The position numbers and the translations under genes are program-made. A model generated the notes under the pieces. The model saw nothing but the letters and a program-made list of their open reading frames with translations. It made no database searches and was not told the origin of the DNA. Of a stretch of 64,000 bases of DNA, positions 1 through 12,297 are shown one piece after another. The stretch's first letter is position 1. Each line of letters begins with the position of its first letter. This stretch comes from Papaver somniferum. Taxonomy: Eukaryota > Streptophyta > Magnoliopsida > Ranunculales > Papaveraceae. The DNA is taken from assembly GCF_003573695.1 (NCBI RefSeq), contig NC_039359.1:135743939-135807938 (forward strand), in the 5' to 3' direction.

Positions 1-521
1 AGTTCGGTTAAAAGTATTATTTGCGAATCAACCGAACTCTATTGGCTAAGTTCGGTTACTTTTTAGTTCTAAATTTTTTTGCGAAAAACCGAACTCAATT
101 GGCTAAGTTCGGTTATTTTGGAACTCAAGATAGTGGCCACAACAACACAGTTCGGTCAGAATGGATTTGTTTTTTTTTTTTCGTTTCTAAGGGTGGAGTT
201 CGGTTACTTTGTAGTTTTAATTTTTTTTGCGAAACAACCGAACAGAGAGTTCGGTGACTTAGTTTTAAATCCAATAGAACCGAACTGTTCTTCGTGTTCT
301 TCATTTTCAAGAAGTTCGGTTAGTAAACTAGGGTTTTTCATCATTACTGCAGTCGACTCCTAGTTCCGCTTATTTGCGTGGTGAACCGAATGAGAGAAGG
401 CATGAAAATCACAACCTTGACCGTCTTTATAGAGTATTTCATAAACACAGAGCTAAAACATCAGCCGAGTCACCTTCCATTGGAAATGCTAATGAAGGCC
501 CAAGAAATGGTATTCTATTAA
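1..521. repeat. Truncated GTTCGG-rich MULE-like sequence, inverted relative to 9470-9800
   Basis: Positions 1 to about 340 contain repeated AGTTCGGTT and its complement AACCGAACT. They match, in reverse complement, the interior of the element at 8972-10538: both sides share the same short translated stretches such as VEFGYFV and NREFGDLVLN. The copy is cut by the window edge. Positions 340-521 carry no recognisable gene and no terminal repeat I could match. The small ORFs here are translations of the repeat. Confidence 0.55.
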
Positions 522-1832
522 GAAACCTGTTTTGACGCGTACTGATTTTTTTTTAGGCATACTAAATGATGATACTATCTAAGGTATGCATATAAGGGAT
601 GTCCTAGCCGTGATGAAATTACTAGGTTACCCATCAACTAAATTAAAAACCTAAACTAAAACTAATCAAAATCAGTTCAATCTTTCTTCTTCTCATCTCC
701 CGCAGCCGAACTATTCCCTGCATAAACGTTGAAATTTCTTTTCGTCGCCGATTAACCATACAAATCAAGCAAGTTCTCAACAAAAGTAAAAAGCTAATCC
801 AATTGAGCGACGTTGGAAGGTGAAATCCAAATCTCGATTACTCTCCAATCATATTAGAAGATATTTCCTACAAACCCATCTTGTTTTTCATTGTTTTTAC
901 ATCGTTTGATCGATAAAAAAGGATTTCTTAGATGAAATTAGTGTTTTCAGAAGGGGGTTCGGCTGAGAAATTAGAGCCGAACCTAGCTTTGTTCTTCGTT
1001 TTTTGTTTTTCAGAAGATCAGTTCGGCTGATCTGGGAATATCAATTTTAAGCCAAACATAAGCTATAGTTTAGGGAAACATTATGTTCGGCTAATTCGAC
1101 TTTGCTAGGTTTTCGGCCGAACCTTTGACTTGGCTAAGTTATTGAATTCATTGAATCCCGGCTGATTCGACTTCGCTATGTGTTCAGCCGAACCTTTTAA
1201 TATTTTTTTTTTTTAGAAGTCGTACTACAAGTTTCGGCTGAACATAAGTTAGCCGAACATTTCTCTGAAACTCGTCATTTTCATTAATCCAGGAGGTTCG
1301 GCTGAAATCTATAGTAATTCGAATCAGCCGAACCACACATATATTTACAAAACCCTAAGGTTCGGCTGTAGACTATGAGCCGAACTGTTTTCCGCGCCAA
1401 GTTCTGCTTCCAAAATAGCAGTCGAACCTAATGCTGAATTCCGAAAATTTTTGTAAACATTCAATTTTTTTGAAGAATAGAAGTAAAAGAAAAAAGAAAA
1501 AAAAAATACTCCTTCATCATTTGGAATCACCCATTTTGAATCACAATAATCTCAAAAACTTAGTTTTCCTTTTTTCTTCTTTCTCCTCTGAAAAAATTTG
1601 ATTTCTCTACTAATATAATATTAGAAACTTAACTTAATCAATGAATTAACATTACTAATAAATCATAGTCATTAACATTTAATTATTATTTTTAGAACTA
1701 ATTAAATAAAGATATACTTACCATTATTAAAAATGGGTGGATAAGGAGTGATGGTCTTTTTTATCTAGTGATCCTATTTTGTCACCATTTGATATGCCTC
1801 AGAAAAAATCAGTATGCCTCAAAACAGGTTTC
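522..1832. mobile_element. Non-autonomous MULE-like element with TTCGGCTGA motif array
   Basis: The left end GAAACCTGTTTTGA at 522 matches the reverse complement of the right end near 1832, and the similarity runs about 45 bp including an AGGCATA motif. The flanks (TTCTATTAA and CTAATTAA) are a plausible but imperfect 8-9 bp target-site duplication. The interior from about 940 to 1430 has roughly fifteen copies of GTTCGGCTGA or its complement TCAGCCGAAC. No transposase ORF is present. Family assignment rests on TSD length and the resemblance of its subterminal sequence to the element at 8972-10538. Confidence 0.5.
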
Positions 1833-2337
1833 CTAATTAATGCGTATACACTGTTACCGTGTACGTAAGGGAGGCTGCCCTGAGGACTCCAAAGTTGACG
1901 CTTATGCTTGTGTCCTAAATCTCCTTGGAGTTAGTACCGGATGCTCATGTTGCTACGTCCGCATATGATGATGCATGAATAAACAAATACTCCTACTAGC
2001 TACCACAAATCCACTCCCAAATTAAGGTTACGATGAAGCAATGACACATACATGCATGGAAGTTTAAATTACTGCTATGTACGGATGAGTGTTGATTTAT
2101 TTTAAGAAAATAAATATTAGCAGCAGTAGCTGCGTAAGAGATCTTATTTAAAATTTGTATTACAGATGTGATGGTCGCTTATATGGTGATCAACAACTGT
2201 TTGTGTGTATTTCCCTTTATTCTGCTTGATTATAATAAAAACTATGATTTTAATCATTTTAATAATTCTTAATAATTTGGAGGTTGCGCAGTGCAAGTAT
2301 TATATGCATTGCAGGAGTCAACGATGGTATTGAAATA
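1833..2337. repeat. Unit 1 of segmental repeat, segment r (left part)
   Basis: From about 2139 onward this aligns with 47130-47290 and 60305-60475. Shared landmarks are GAGATCTT, CTTATATGGTGATCAACA and CTGCTTGATT, followed by AT-rich DNA. There is no ORF of note. The segment is interrupted at 2338 by a MULE-like insertion and resumes at 8852. Confidence 0.6.
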
Positions 2338-2519
2338 GTTGGAATTAGTGGCTAGTCCAGTTCTAGCAGACCCAGTTAATGGCTAGTCCATCCGTGAAAA
2401 AGATTTACTCTCTAGTCCAAAAACATGTTTTTGGACTAGATTATTTACTCTCTAGTCCAAAAAACTTCGTGGAGACTATAAAGTGTATTTTATAAATTCC
2501 TAAAACACCCTTCCAGGTC

Positions 2520-2722
2520 TAATTAGTATCAACACATGTAAATGTTACTAGTAGTATGTTACTACATACTAGTAGTATCAATACGGTGATACTACATATT
2601 AATATGTACTGTACTAGTAGTAACAAAAATATCTTATTGTTACTAGTAAATTATGTAACTAATTTACTATAGTAAACTAATTTACTAGTATACTACTATA
2701 ATATAGTATACTAGTAAACTAG
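2520..2722. repeat. ACTAGT-rich array, left half
   Basis: This is a degenerate short-period repeat built from ACTAGTA, GTAGTATC and CATACTAC. It is the left side of the array split by the CACTA element, and TAG at 2720-2722 is that element's target duplication. Confidence 0.75.
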
Positions 2723-5700
2723 CACTAGTGGAAAATGGGTGTTTAGCAACCCACATCAGAGACCGCCAGTAACGGTAGTTTGACCGTTGACCAAAGATAG
2801 CGGTCTCTGATATGATAAAAACAAGGAAAAATTCTGAGAGCATTTATAACCGTCTCTGAATAATTACTATTTTACCCTAAATCTACTGTCGATCCCTCGA
2901 CCCTTCCAAACCGATTCACATTTGATAATTTTTTATTATTTTATGGAGCATATAAATACTTATTTCTCTCACCCATTTCCAGTCTTTTTCTTTCTCTCTC
3001 TTCTTCTGCTCTCGGTCTCCCTATCTAACCTAAGGAACTGGCTTCATGGAAATGGAGAAATCAGTAAACCTTACATGTAGTTTCAACCAAATTAATAAAA
3101 ACCCACCCTTCTCTTGATTCTAATTCTAAAATCCCTCAACTCACTTGTCCAATTGTAAATCTCAAATCTGATGGGAACATATTCAATCCAAGTTTTTTTC
3201 TATAATTCTAGGGTTTTATCAAAATCTCTAACTAAATAAATAATCATCTCATGGATGATTACTGCTAAAGATGTTTGTTTTAGGGTGTTCTAGGGTTTCC
3301 GAATCTGAAATTATGAGTCTGTGATGGAATTGGAGAAAGGGTTTTCTATGAATCTTGAAGACAAAATGAAGAAAATTTGGGGTTGGAAGGAGATGAGTTC
3401 GCTGCAACTATAGAAGAAGATGATGATTAAAAAGGGGTTTCTGCTATTGTCGACAGAAGAAGCGAATCGGTGAGCTCCATGGAAATCCCTTCTCTTGATT
3501 CTTCTTCTGATTAATAACCCCAGATGTCGTTAAATCAAACATGCTAGCAAACCCTTCTCTTAATTCTTCCTCGGAAATCCCTCAAGTAGATCTCAAACCT
3601 GTTGTCTGTTTTTTTTTCTTCCTTCCATCGTCTCACTCTCTGAAGCTCTCTCATAGCCGAGCTCAAAGAAAAATCATTTTTTTTTCACTCCCAGATCCGC
3701 TATCTAAACCAACATATCTTCATGAAAAACCATTTTTATCATCTCTCCATTTGCAATATTCTATGTAAAACCATTTATTCCCCCTTTTCTCTCTTTGTTG
3801 TAGATTTTGTTATTGTTAGGGTTTTGAATTTATTTTGATTTTCTTGTAGGATTTTTATTTAGAAGACCAATTATCATCCTCAGTTGAATTTCTCGAACAT
3901 TTTAAGGGGAATTTGGTTTTTGGCTTCACCAACATTTGAAGAATCAACTGATTTACCAGAAAGAAGGTAAAATTGATTGTTCGTTTTATGATTATTTCTA
4001 CCATGTTGCTTGTAATTTTGATTTAAATTTATTTTTGGGTTTTTCATGAAATTGAAATTTAACGATTTATTTTGGTTTTTGTAGGAAAGTAAAACTCTCC
4101 TGAACAATTATGCACCAGTTCACTTTGATGTGATAAACAAAAGGGTTCATATAGCATGCAACTCTACTGATTATGTCGAAGAGATCTGAGGTTTGGTTTT
4201 TATCTTTTCTTCTCCTTTAATTTTAGGGGTTTTCTTGAATTGGTGGTGATTCTGCATTAAGTTGTTTGTTATTATTGTGTTGGTGCTCGTCCAAACAAAT
4301 TTGTACTATGTGGTCTGATGAATGAACTCTTTTGTGAAGTTCTGTTTTGTAAGTGATAAGTGATAAAGTTCTCAAAACTGCAGGTGGAAGGACTAATAAT
4401 TGAGGTACTTGGTTTGGGAAGGAAGTGCTGAGAACCATGCTTCACCTCTTAATTCTATCACCATTGTTTGATTACAAATCTGTGTATTTTTTAATCTAAT
4501 AACTGGTTGTTGTGTTTTGTTGCAGTTTGAGCCATAATTCTTGTCTAACTTGATTAAACATAATCCTGATAAATGGTTATTGTGTGGTTGATGATGAGTG
4601 GATTAAATTTTTGGAAACAATTGTGTTCTTTTTTTTCTTTTCTGTTTTCATTTGTGGGTGCTATCAAGGCCTAAATTTGTTGGAATTCTTGTAGAATTCG
4701 TGTTTGCAGGATATGTGAGCCTTACCCCAACAACAGAAATCTCTCTCACTGTGGATCTCAACTCTGCACTCCAGGTGTTTGTAAAAAGGTCCCAATGAGT
4801 GCTGCAAGGTTGGTGGTCAGTTACCATCAAAGGTCAAGTTAAGTAATCTCAACATTTCCCTGAATTTTGGACTCTATTATAAGTTAATGAAATGGTAATG
4901 TGTGCAAGTGGAATTCATGTACTAATTAATTCCTACTTAGAATTCAAATTAGCTACATATTAGTTTTCAAGAGCACTACTTTGAAAGGGAAACACTTAGA
5001 TAGCTATGAGCAGTTTCTTTGCATCAAATGATTATTAGCTTACATGTTAGATAGCTTTGATGTGAGTAATGATAGTTTTATAATAGTGGAAAAGGCAACA
5101 GAGGGATTTCTTATTCTTCTTTGTTGTATGTATGTTAGCACATTGTTATGAATTCTGGTCATAGATTGGTGAATGCTGCTACTGGTAGATAATCTTGGTT
5201 GTATTTAAATGGTTAATCATTGGGCTTAATTAACTTAGTCCCTTTTGAATATGAAACTAGCACATACCTATTTTCTCCACTGTATTGAAAAGAGAATTAC
5301 ATTCCAGATAGTATAAGAATAGATGGGTTGTTGGTACATTTTTTGGATGCCTTGGCTTGCTTGAGTACCAGCATGTTGGTTAATGATTAGCTACATTATA
5401 CTTAGTTACACATAATTTTTACATAGCATATGCTGCTTGAATGCTTTTCTCTATTTCTACATGATGCCTTGTGATTTTTTATGTGAAGGACATCAGGGTT
5501 TCAGAGAATTCAGTCACAGATACAGGCAAAGGTGGCATTCCTATATTTATGTTGATTGCACGTACATTTGGCAAAAGTGAAAATCCTTAACGGGGTAACG
5601 TAGGTTTTTGAACAGGTGTTTTTTTATTAACGTTCTGTTTGTATGGGTTACTTTAACTTTTAAAATGCCATTGTTCATCTTTCAGGTCAGGATTCGTGAG

Positions 5701-8218
5701 CCTAAAGGATCTGAAATCAGGTATATTTCCTTCATCAACTAATGTGTTCACTGTGCTGCTAATTTACTACATGGTATAGCAAATTCAGCTCATGGCATGA
5801 CATTCAGTAAGGATTTTCTAATTTACTACATTACAGAAGTTATGTAGTAGATCATGAACTCCTTAAAAAGAAAAATTGTTGAGTTCATGTAATGTTTTTG
5901 CCTTGTAATTTACTACATGGTCTAGCAAATTCTGCTCATGGCATGACGTCCAGTAAGGCTTTTCTAATTTACTACATTACAGAAGTTATGTAGTAGATCA
6001 CGAACTCCTTGAAAAGCAAAATTGTTGAGTTCATGTAATGTTTTTGCCTTGCAGAATATGGAATGAAGTCACGTGTATTAGAAAGCAATTCAATTCATGT
6101 AAAAGCTATTCTGTTCATGTCAAATGTTTGTGTATTAATTGCTTTACTCATTATACTTATGTAGTTGTTGTACTACTTACGTGCTTCATGTCATATCATA
6201 ACTATTCAATCATGTTGTTGGTTTCAGAAAGCACAATCTGAGGAAGGTGCTTCTGCGAAATTTATAACTTGAATTGTGTAAGCTCATCTTCTCAAGAACC
6301 AAATATTGTCACCCGTGCTTGATATAAAGCCTAGAAAAAAAAGTAGTTGTTGTCTATTGCTTTCTTTTATAGAATTATTAACTTGGAGTCTTGGTTCCCT
6401 GTTTGAAAACTAACTTGAATGGTTTGGAAACGTAGGCTAGCTTATTTGCTTTGTAATCGACAACGTAGTTATCATTATGAGGTCTCGAGTTATGTCTTAG
6501 CTTAATAGGTTTATCTGACAGAGCCCTTTGGATTGTATCTTACTAATATTCTGTGAAAGAAATGCTTATATACATAGTATGATACACTTTCTTATTATGG
6601 GTTTATAAATGGTGTGATTTTTGAAACCTAATTTTTGGCGTGGTCTATGTTTAGCAGTGATGGATCTATTAGGAATGATTAAGAAATAATATGAGATTAT
6701 GAGTATTTCTCCTCAGGTAGTGCATTATGTCTAGAAAAACTACAGTTGGTGGTTTGGTTAGAGGAGACTCCAATTAATGATCTTTTATCCTTGTGGTACG
6801 CGAGTTATCAATGACAAGTTGTGTAGATTTCCTGGAAAATACTGCTGAACTGTATGTGGGGTATTTTTATAGACTTTGATCTTTGGTGCTTGTTGTTCCA
6901 TGTTGGACTTGTAGTCTTTCGACCCTTCCATTATGCGTCATAGAATATTGATTTAAATCCCTTTATGTGTACCTTTTCAACTAAAGTGTCAACTGAATCC
7001 CTTTTTGTTTTGTTTGCTGCAGGTGCACCAAATATATGAATTGTTGGGCTTAGTTCATCATCGGGAAGTTTATCATTTTGCTGGTTTGCCCTTGTTTTTA
7101 GAAACTTTGAATTTACAAGGACTTGTAGCACATCTTTGAATAAACCTTCAACTTACTAGTACTTGTATTATAGTGAATAGCATGCCGAATCTTGGGTTAT
7201 ACTCTGCACCTTTTATATTCCACTATATATATATATAACATGTGCATATTGATACGAGCTTGAATATTATTCCCCTGTGATATTAGTATTTGCATACCAA
7301 AAGCATTCCACAAAAGTTATCTTTTCCTGAATTCCCTGCTTTCCTCATTTATGTTTTCACTCTTGTTGCATGATTGTATACCTTCTACTGATGAGCCAAC
7401 TGCTGTTTACATGAACCAGATCTCGGTTTAATTTCTCAAATTACCTCACACGTGCTTCCAACACTAAAAGAAAGAATATGAAGTATACTCTAGTAACTTA
7501 TTTTGTTCTACCGTGTATTATGAACTGAACGAAGTCATTGTGTTGTTGTTGATTTGCATTGCTGGAACGACGTTCTTTGTCGTATGTGAACCAGGGACAC
7601 AACACATGGATTCTCTACTTGATATCATTTATGAAGTATTGGCTAAGTTCATCTTCATCGGAGGAGCTAATCGTTTTATTGATTAACATGTTTTTTTAGC
7701 TTATTGTCTACTAGCATCTTTTTGTTAGAACTTACTAGCTAGCTAGTTTGGACATGTATTGTCTTGAACCAAAATTTCATCTTTTTTGTGTAATTTTAAA
7801 CCCAATGGATAAAATGAATGAATGTGGAATTCTCAAGTTTGAGTTTAAATTTGAAATTCAGTTTGGGTTTCATTTGACTTGACTTTGAGTTCCTTTTGAC
7901 TTGACGTTGACTTCCATTTGATTTGACTTTGACTTGACTTTGATGCAGTCAGATTATTTCAGATTTAGCCATTCAGGCATTTCAGCGAATCTGAATCTAT
8001 ATATTTTTTTTATATTATAATTTAAATCTGAGACCCACGGTTAAGGGTCTGTAGCTCGTTACCCTTAAAATGCGTCGTTATTTTGAGACCCACGGCTTAG
8101 GGTCGTACGAAACAGCGACGCTTTATCAGAGACCCCAACAGAGACGGTTGAAAGTGGTCGTATAACACGTATATATGACTTGTCCTGACGGTCGCGGAAC
8201 TTCTGTTTTCCACTAGTG
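2723..8218. mobile_element. CACTA (CMC/EnSpm) transposon, non-autonomous, 5.5 kb
   Basis: The termini are perfect inverted repeats CACTAGTGGAAAA, flanked by a 3-bp TSD TAG (2720-2722 and 8219-8221), which are the hallmarks of CACTA elements. Subterminal regions on both sides hold repeated GAGACC or GGTCTC motifs, the usual transposase-binding architecture. No TNP2-like transposase ORF is visible; the longest ORFs inside are under 80 codons. The interior has exon/intron-like composition (T-rich tracts ending in AG at several places), so it may carry captured transcribed sequence, but I recognise no gene in it. Confidence 0.88.
5761..6052. repeat. Tandem duplication of a 146-bp segment inside the CACTA element
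   Basis: Positions 5761-5906 and 5907-6052 are two head-to-tail copies differing at only a few bases, each starting AATTTACTACATGG and ending TTTTTGCCTTG. The duplication has no coding content. Confidence 0.85.
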
Positions 8219-8221
8219 TAG

Positions 8222-8720
8222 TATACTACTATACTAGTAAACTAGTACTAGTAGTAAAATATGTAGTATCAATGCATAACAATTTTTTTTGATATGTAGT
8301 ATCAATACATAACATACTACATATCAATATGTAGTATCAATATATAACATACTACATATCAAACATACTACATATCAATATATAACATACTATATATCAA
8401 TATGTAGTATCAATACATAACATACTACATATCAATATGTAATATCAATACATAACATACTACATATCAATATATAACATACTACATGTCAATATGTAGT
8501 ATCAATACATAACATACTACATATCAATATGTAGTATCAATACATAACATATTACTGCTACTATACTAGTTACTACTAGTATACTACATACTACATACTA
8601 GTTACTACTAGTAACTAGTATGTAGTAATAACATATGTACTAGTATATACTAGTAGTAACTAGTATACTACATATGTAATATGTAGTAACATATGTATTA
8701 TTATACATAATGTTATATGG
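8222..8720. repeat. ACTAGT/ATGTAGTAT-rich minisatellite, right half
   Basis: This is a degenerate repeat of about 35 bp built from CATACTACATATCAATATG and GTATCAATACATAA. Much of each unit is self-complementary (CATACTACAT with ATGTAGTATC). It continues the array left of the CACTA insertion. Confidence 0.75.
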
Positions 8721-8851
8721 TAGGGTTAGTAGAGTAATTTTACTCTTTTTAAAAGTTTTTTGGACTAGGGAGTAAATATTTTTTGGCGCTGGACTAGCCA
8801 GTAACCCGGGTCGGGTTTTCTGGACTAAACAGTAAATCCCTCATTGAAATA

Positions 8852-8971
8852 CAAGTGGTGTAAAGATGTTCTGATTAAGCTTTTTGCTACAATCACCGAT
8901 ATGTTGGGCCTGGTCACTCCTATATGGCCCAACAAGGAGAAAATTACTTACCGCATATACACATTCATTAA
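8852..8971. repeat. Unit 1, segment r (middle part)
   Basis: TTGGGCCTGGTCACTCC followed by CAAGGAGAAAA is shared with about 47315-47375 and 60500-60545. The segment is interrupted at 8972 by another insertion and resumes at 10547. Confidence 0.65.
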
Positions 8972-10538
8972 GAATGATTTTTTAGGGACCATGGTTTTTT
9001 TGAGGGGACCATGTTTTATTAGGCCACCTTCCCTATAGTGATAAGGGGTGTCCTAAAACGTTGAAATGACTAACCTACCCTTAATTTAATTTAAAACCAA
9101 CCTAATAACCACCTATATATATAATCACCACCACCTCCTCCTACCACCACCGTCGATTACCACCACCGCCTCCGATTATCACTACCACCAACCACCGATT
9201 ACCACCACCACCTCCTCCCACCACCACCACCACCACCGTCTATTTAAGAAATGTAACAACATCAATCCAATCACAATTAAGTTCGGTTACATAATAATTT
9301 TATCGAGTATAAAAGACGCCAGCCGCAACCTGATTCTGCCATGGGACCACTCCGGAGGTATTTTCCAACAAACCCTTCGCTTTAATTTGATTTTGATTGC
9401 TTCAATCGAATAGAAATCATCAAAATAGGGTTTTAATAGGAGTTACAAAGCCATGTTCGGTTAGGTCGATTTTCCAAAAAACCCTAGTTTACTAACCGAA
9501 CTTCTTGAAAATGAAGAACACGAAGAACAGTTCGATTCTATTGGATTTAAAACTAAGTCACCGAACTCTCTGTTCGGTTGTTTCGCAAAAAAATTTAAAA
9601 TTACAAAGTAACCGAACTCCACCCTTAGAACCGAAAAAAAAAACAAATCCAGTCTAACCGAACTGTGTTTTTGTGGCCACTATGTTAAGTTCCAAAATAA
9701 CCGAACTTAGCCAATACAGTTCGGTTGGTTCGCAAAAAATTTTAAAACTACAAAGTAACCGAACTTAGCCAATAGACGCTGGAACTTCAAAAAATTTTTT
9801 GTTTGTTAAGTTCGGTAACTTCACAATTTTATCGCAGAAACTGAACTCAGAGTTCGGTTGGTTAGCTGTTAGGTTCAAGTTTGCGAAAGAACCGAACTTT
9901 GTAAACTTATATGCTCTTATATTACGTAAAGTTCGGTTAGATCAAAAGTGCATGCATGCGAACCAACCAAACTTTGTACACCAAAGTTCGGTTAATTGAG
10001 AACCAATCGGACATAACGCTGTAACTCCTAGAAATTATTAGAGAGTTCGGTAACCTGCGTGTTTGGAACAAGTAACCGAACTACACTTTCAGATGAGTTC
10101 GGTTACTTGTTCATCTCACGGGGCAACCGAACTACAGCTTCAGATGAGTTCGGTTACTTGTTGTTCATATAAAGTAACCGAACTGTTCAAAATCCAGATC
10201 ATTTTGAAGATTAACAAATATTCTAGGAGAGGACGGAGATGAAGAATCGGATGAGTTTTCATCATTTGAATACTCAAACTTAGTGAATTGGAAAAAAATT
10301 TTATTTTCCATGTTTTTCTCCTTCATCTTCTCTAACTCTACTCTCTCAATAATTCTACTCAACTAATAATAAACCCATCTTTTAATTTAATCTCACTAAT
10401 TGTTTTTAACTAAATCATTCACTAATCATAACCTAAAATTAATAACTAGATATGGGGTGACCTAGAATTACTTCTAATGCCTTTACCCAAAATAAAATCA
10501 TGATCCCCAAAAAAATCATGGTCCCAAAAAATTCGTTC
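8972..10538. mobile_element. MULE/hAT-like element with dense AGTTCGGTT/AACCGAACT array
   Basis: It is flanked by the perfect direct repeat TTCATTAA (8964-8971 and 10539-10546). The ends form about 60 bp of imperfect inverted repeat around GGGACCATGGTTTTTT (left) and its counterpart on the right. The interior from about 9280 to 10190 has about twenty AGTTCGGTT motifs in both orientations, many as convergent pairs able to form hairpins. No transposase ORF is present. The 8-bp TSD leaves hAT possible, while the long TIR and related element at 522-1832 favour a MULE-like origin. Confidence 0.6.
9122..9236. repeat. CCACCA-type microsatellite
   Basis: Runs of ACCACCACC mixed with TCCTCC and CGATTACC form a trinucleotide-rich stretch inside the element at 8972-10538. 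Confidence 0.7.
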
Positions 10539-10546
10539 TTCATTAA

Positions 10547-11708
10547 GGGTGTAGCACACACAAAGTTAGGAACCAAGTAGTTAAGATTTGGTTGTGAACT
10601 GGTAATGCCCACTGGTCAATAATTTGCACGCTAGCAACACCTCCATTCCAATGCATAAACCTGTTCGAAAATGCAACACCGGCCACCGTTTTTTTTTTTA
10701 AATTTGTAAAGCTTAACATATAGAGTACTAGAAGTCTAGAAGGCCACTCCGAGATGCTGTATTGGGATGAACGGCTTCACTCACTGCACATCTCCAAGGG
10801 TGGAACTAGGAGGACGGACCCACTGTTAAGCTGTGCTCGATTTTTCTTGGTTTATTATGTACTATTACCTCCATTCTTGGAAGAGGATATTATTATTTTT
10901 TCATTTTAATCTAAAAACAAACCAGTTAAAAAGGTGATGGTAATTTCTTTCTAGAACCCGGGGGAGTATTTCACTTGGGGGTTGTTGGGTTGCGTTGCCT
11001 TGCTAAATCGTGTACAAGTGCAATTATGTCACTCGGAGGGGTAATAAGAAGGTGTGTGGGTCAGATTTAGGTTTCTAATCGATAGAAACGACACTACAGG
11101 ATGACTCAGGTACACATATATGTGTCCCGCTCGTGGTGGAGTCTGGCTGACAGCTTTAGAAAATAGAATAAACCAATGTTGAGCTCTGCAACTGAGGAAT
11201 AAAAAGTAAGTAACGAAGAGAAGCTAAAAGAAGCAAGTGGCGGCATTTAACTCAGCACGGGGGTTGAAGCACACTTCCCATTGAAGCGCTTACCAACTTG
11301 GTTGGAGGACGGGGACCTTCACTGCACCATCGCATACTCAGACGCACCATCAAATAAAAGGAAGCTACGTGTCTTGGCGTCCTCCAAACCTTTTTCTCAC
11401 CTTTGATTGCATTTCATTTTCTCTTTTCTCTCAACGATGGGCTCTTCCATAATTGCTTGTACTAATAGTTCTGTTCACGTGCTTAATGTTTTTTGTTTGC
11501 TTATCACCAAGCAGGATGGGTGCTGTCACCATTTTAGTTCTGATTTTGTAAATTAATCATCCATAGCTCTACCTTGAAAGACCAAACCTTTTTTTTTTCC
11601 TTTTGTGGGAAAAGAAAACGTGGCGGTGGAATTCTTGATATTTTTACACTCGTTTTTATTTTATGAGTCAAAACTGGGTAACTGGTTATTGAAAAATACT
11701 GTAAAAAT
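10547..11708. repeat. Unit 1, segments r (right part), s and t
   Basis: 10547-10960 aligns with 47390-47586 plus 51084-51160 and with 60555-60970. Landmarks are ACACCTCCA, GTAAAGCTTAAC and CCAAGGGTGGA. 11030-11480 aligns with 51170-51720, sharing TCACTC, GTAATAAGAA, AGAAACGACACT, TGGAGTCTGGCTGA, GAGGACGGGGACCTTCACTG and AAGCTACGTGTC. 11500-11700 aligns with 51700-51740 plus 52060-52190. There is no coding capacity. The conserved nature of s (GC-richer, followed by CT-rich DNA) would fit promoter or leader sequence, but this is inference. Confidence 0.55.
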
Positions 11709-11880
11709 TAGGGTTGCACAACAGATATGGTGGGTTGGGATGGCCTATTTCGCCATCCTACCCGTTTAATGGCGGGTAAAAAAAGTTTATCCGTCATTCT
11801 ACCCGTCGTTGGGCGGATAAGATCCTACCCAATCCACCGAATGGCGTGTCGAGGAGGTGGGCGGCGGTATAGCCGTTTCT
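11709..11880. mobile_element. hAT-like fragment related to 43043-43399
   Basis: It starts TAGGGTTGCACAAC and continues with CCTACCCGTTTAATGGCGGG, closely resembling the element at 43043-43399 (TAGGGCTGCACAAC and CTACCCGTTTACTGGCGG). No matching right terminus was found, so it is truncated or decayed. Confidence 0.5.
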
Positions 11881-12297
11881 TTTTTTTCTTTTCTTTTGCA
11901 TGTTCTGGAATCTGGACTTTCTGGTTACCACATCGACTGTATATATATAAAATGCTTCCCCAAAAAAAAAACAAGCGGAAAATTTTCAAATATTATGAGT
12001 TCTCTTGTCGAATTTACTTGTTATACTACCATACACAAAATTTTCCGTAGTCATTGTAGATTCTTACTCGTTTTAGAATCGAGTTTTCTAATTTTCTCCC
12101 ACGTCTCATTCATGAATTTATTTTATGATTTTATAATGCAAGAATGTGAATTATATAATCAACTACAAGCCAAAAACTTGTTCGCTTCGCTCGACAGGAA
12201 ATGGAGTAATTTTATACAAACATCATGAAAAAAGTTACTCGTTGATTCACTCAGTATCAGTGTGGTAAATCATCTCACTCGTATGAGGCATGAAAAC
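11881..12297. repeat. Unit 1, segment p
   Basis: 12070-12297 aligns with 53590-53815, 55265-55505 and 59090-59330. Shared landmarks are TTTTCTCCCAC, TTTTATAATGC, CACTCAGTAT and GGCATGAAAAC. 11881-12070 is AT-rich with nothing recognised. The paralogues show uninterrupted sequence where the solo LTR at 12298 interrupts this copy. Confidence 0.55.

Larger units (their letters stand above)
2338..8842. mobile_element. Non-autonomous MULE-like element hosting a CACTA insertion
   Basis: It is flanked by a perfect 9-bp direct repeat ATTGAAATA (2329-2337 and 8843-8851), the TSD length typical of Mutator-like elements. The ends form degenerate inverted repeats sharing TAGTCCAG, then ACTGGCTAGTCCA-type motifs and TTTACTCCCTAGTCC. 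Without the nested CACTA it is about 1 kb. Much of that is an ACTAGT-rich array, and there is no transposase. Removing it restores continuity with the paralogous units. Confidence 0.7.

Noticed and set aside
79..363. 94-aa ORF
   Set aside because: It is a translation of the GTTCGG motif array, also found inverted at 9461-9646.
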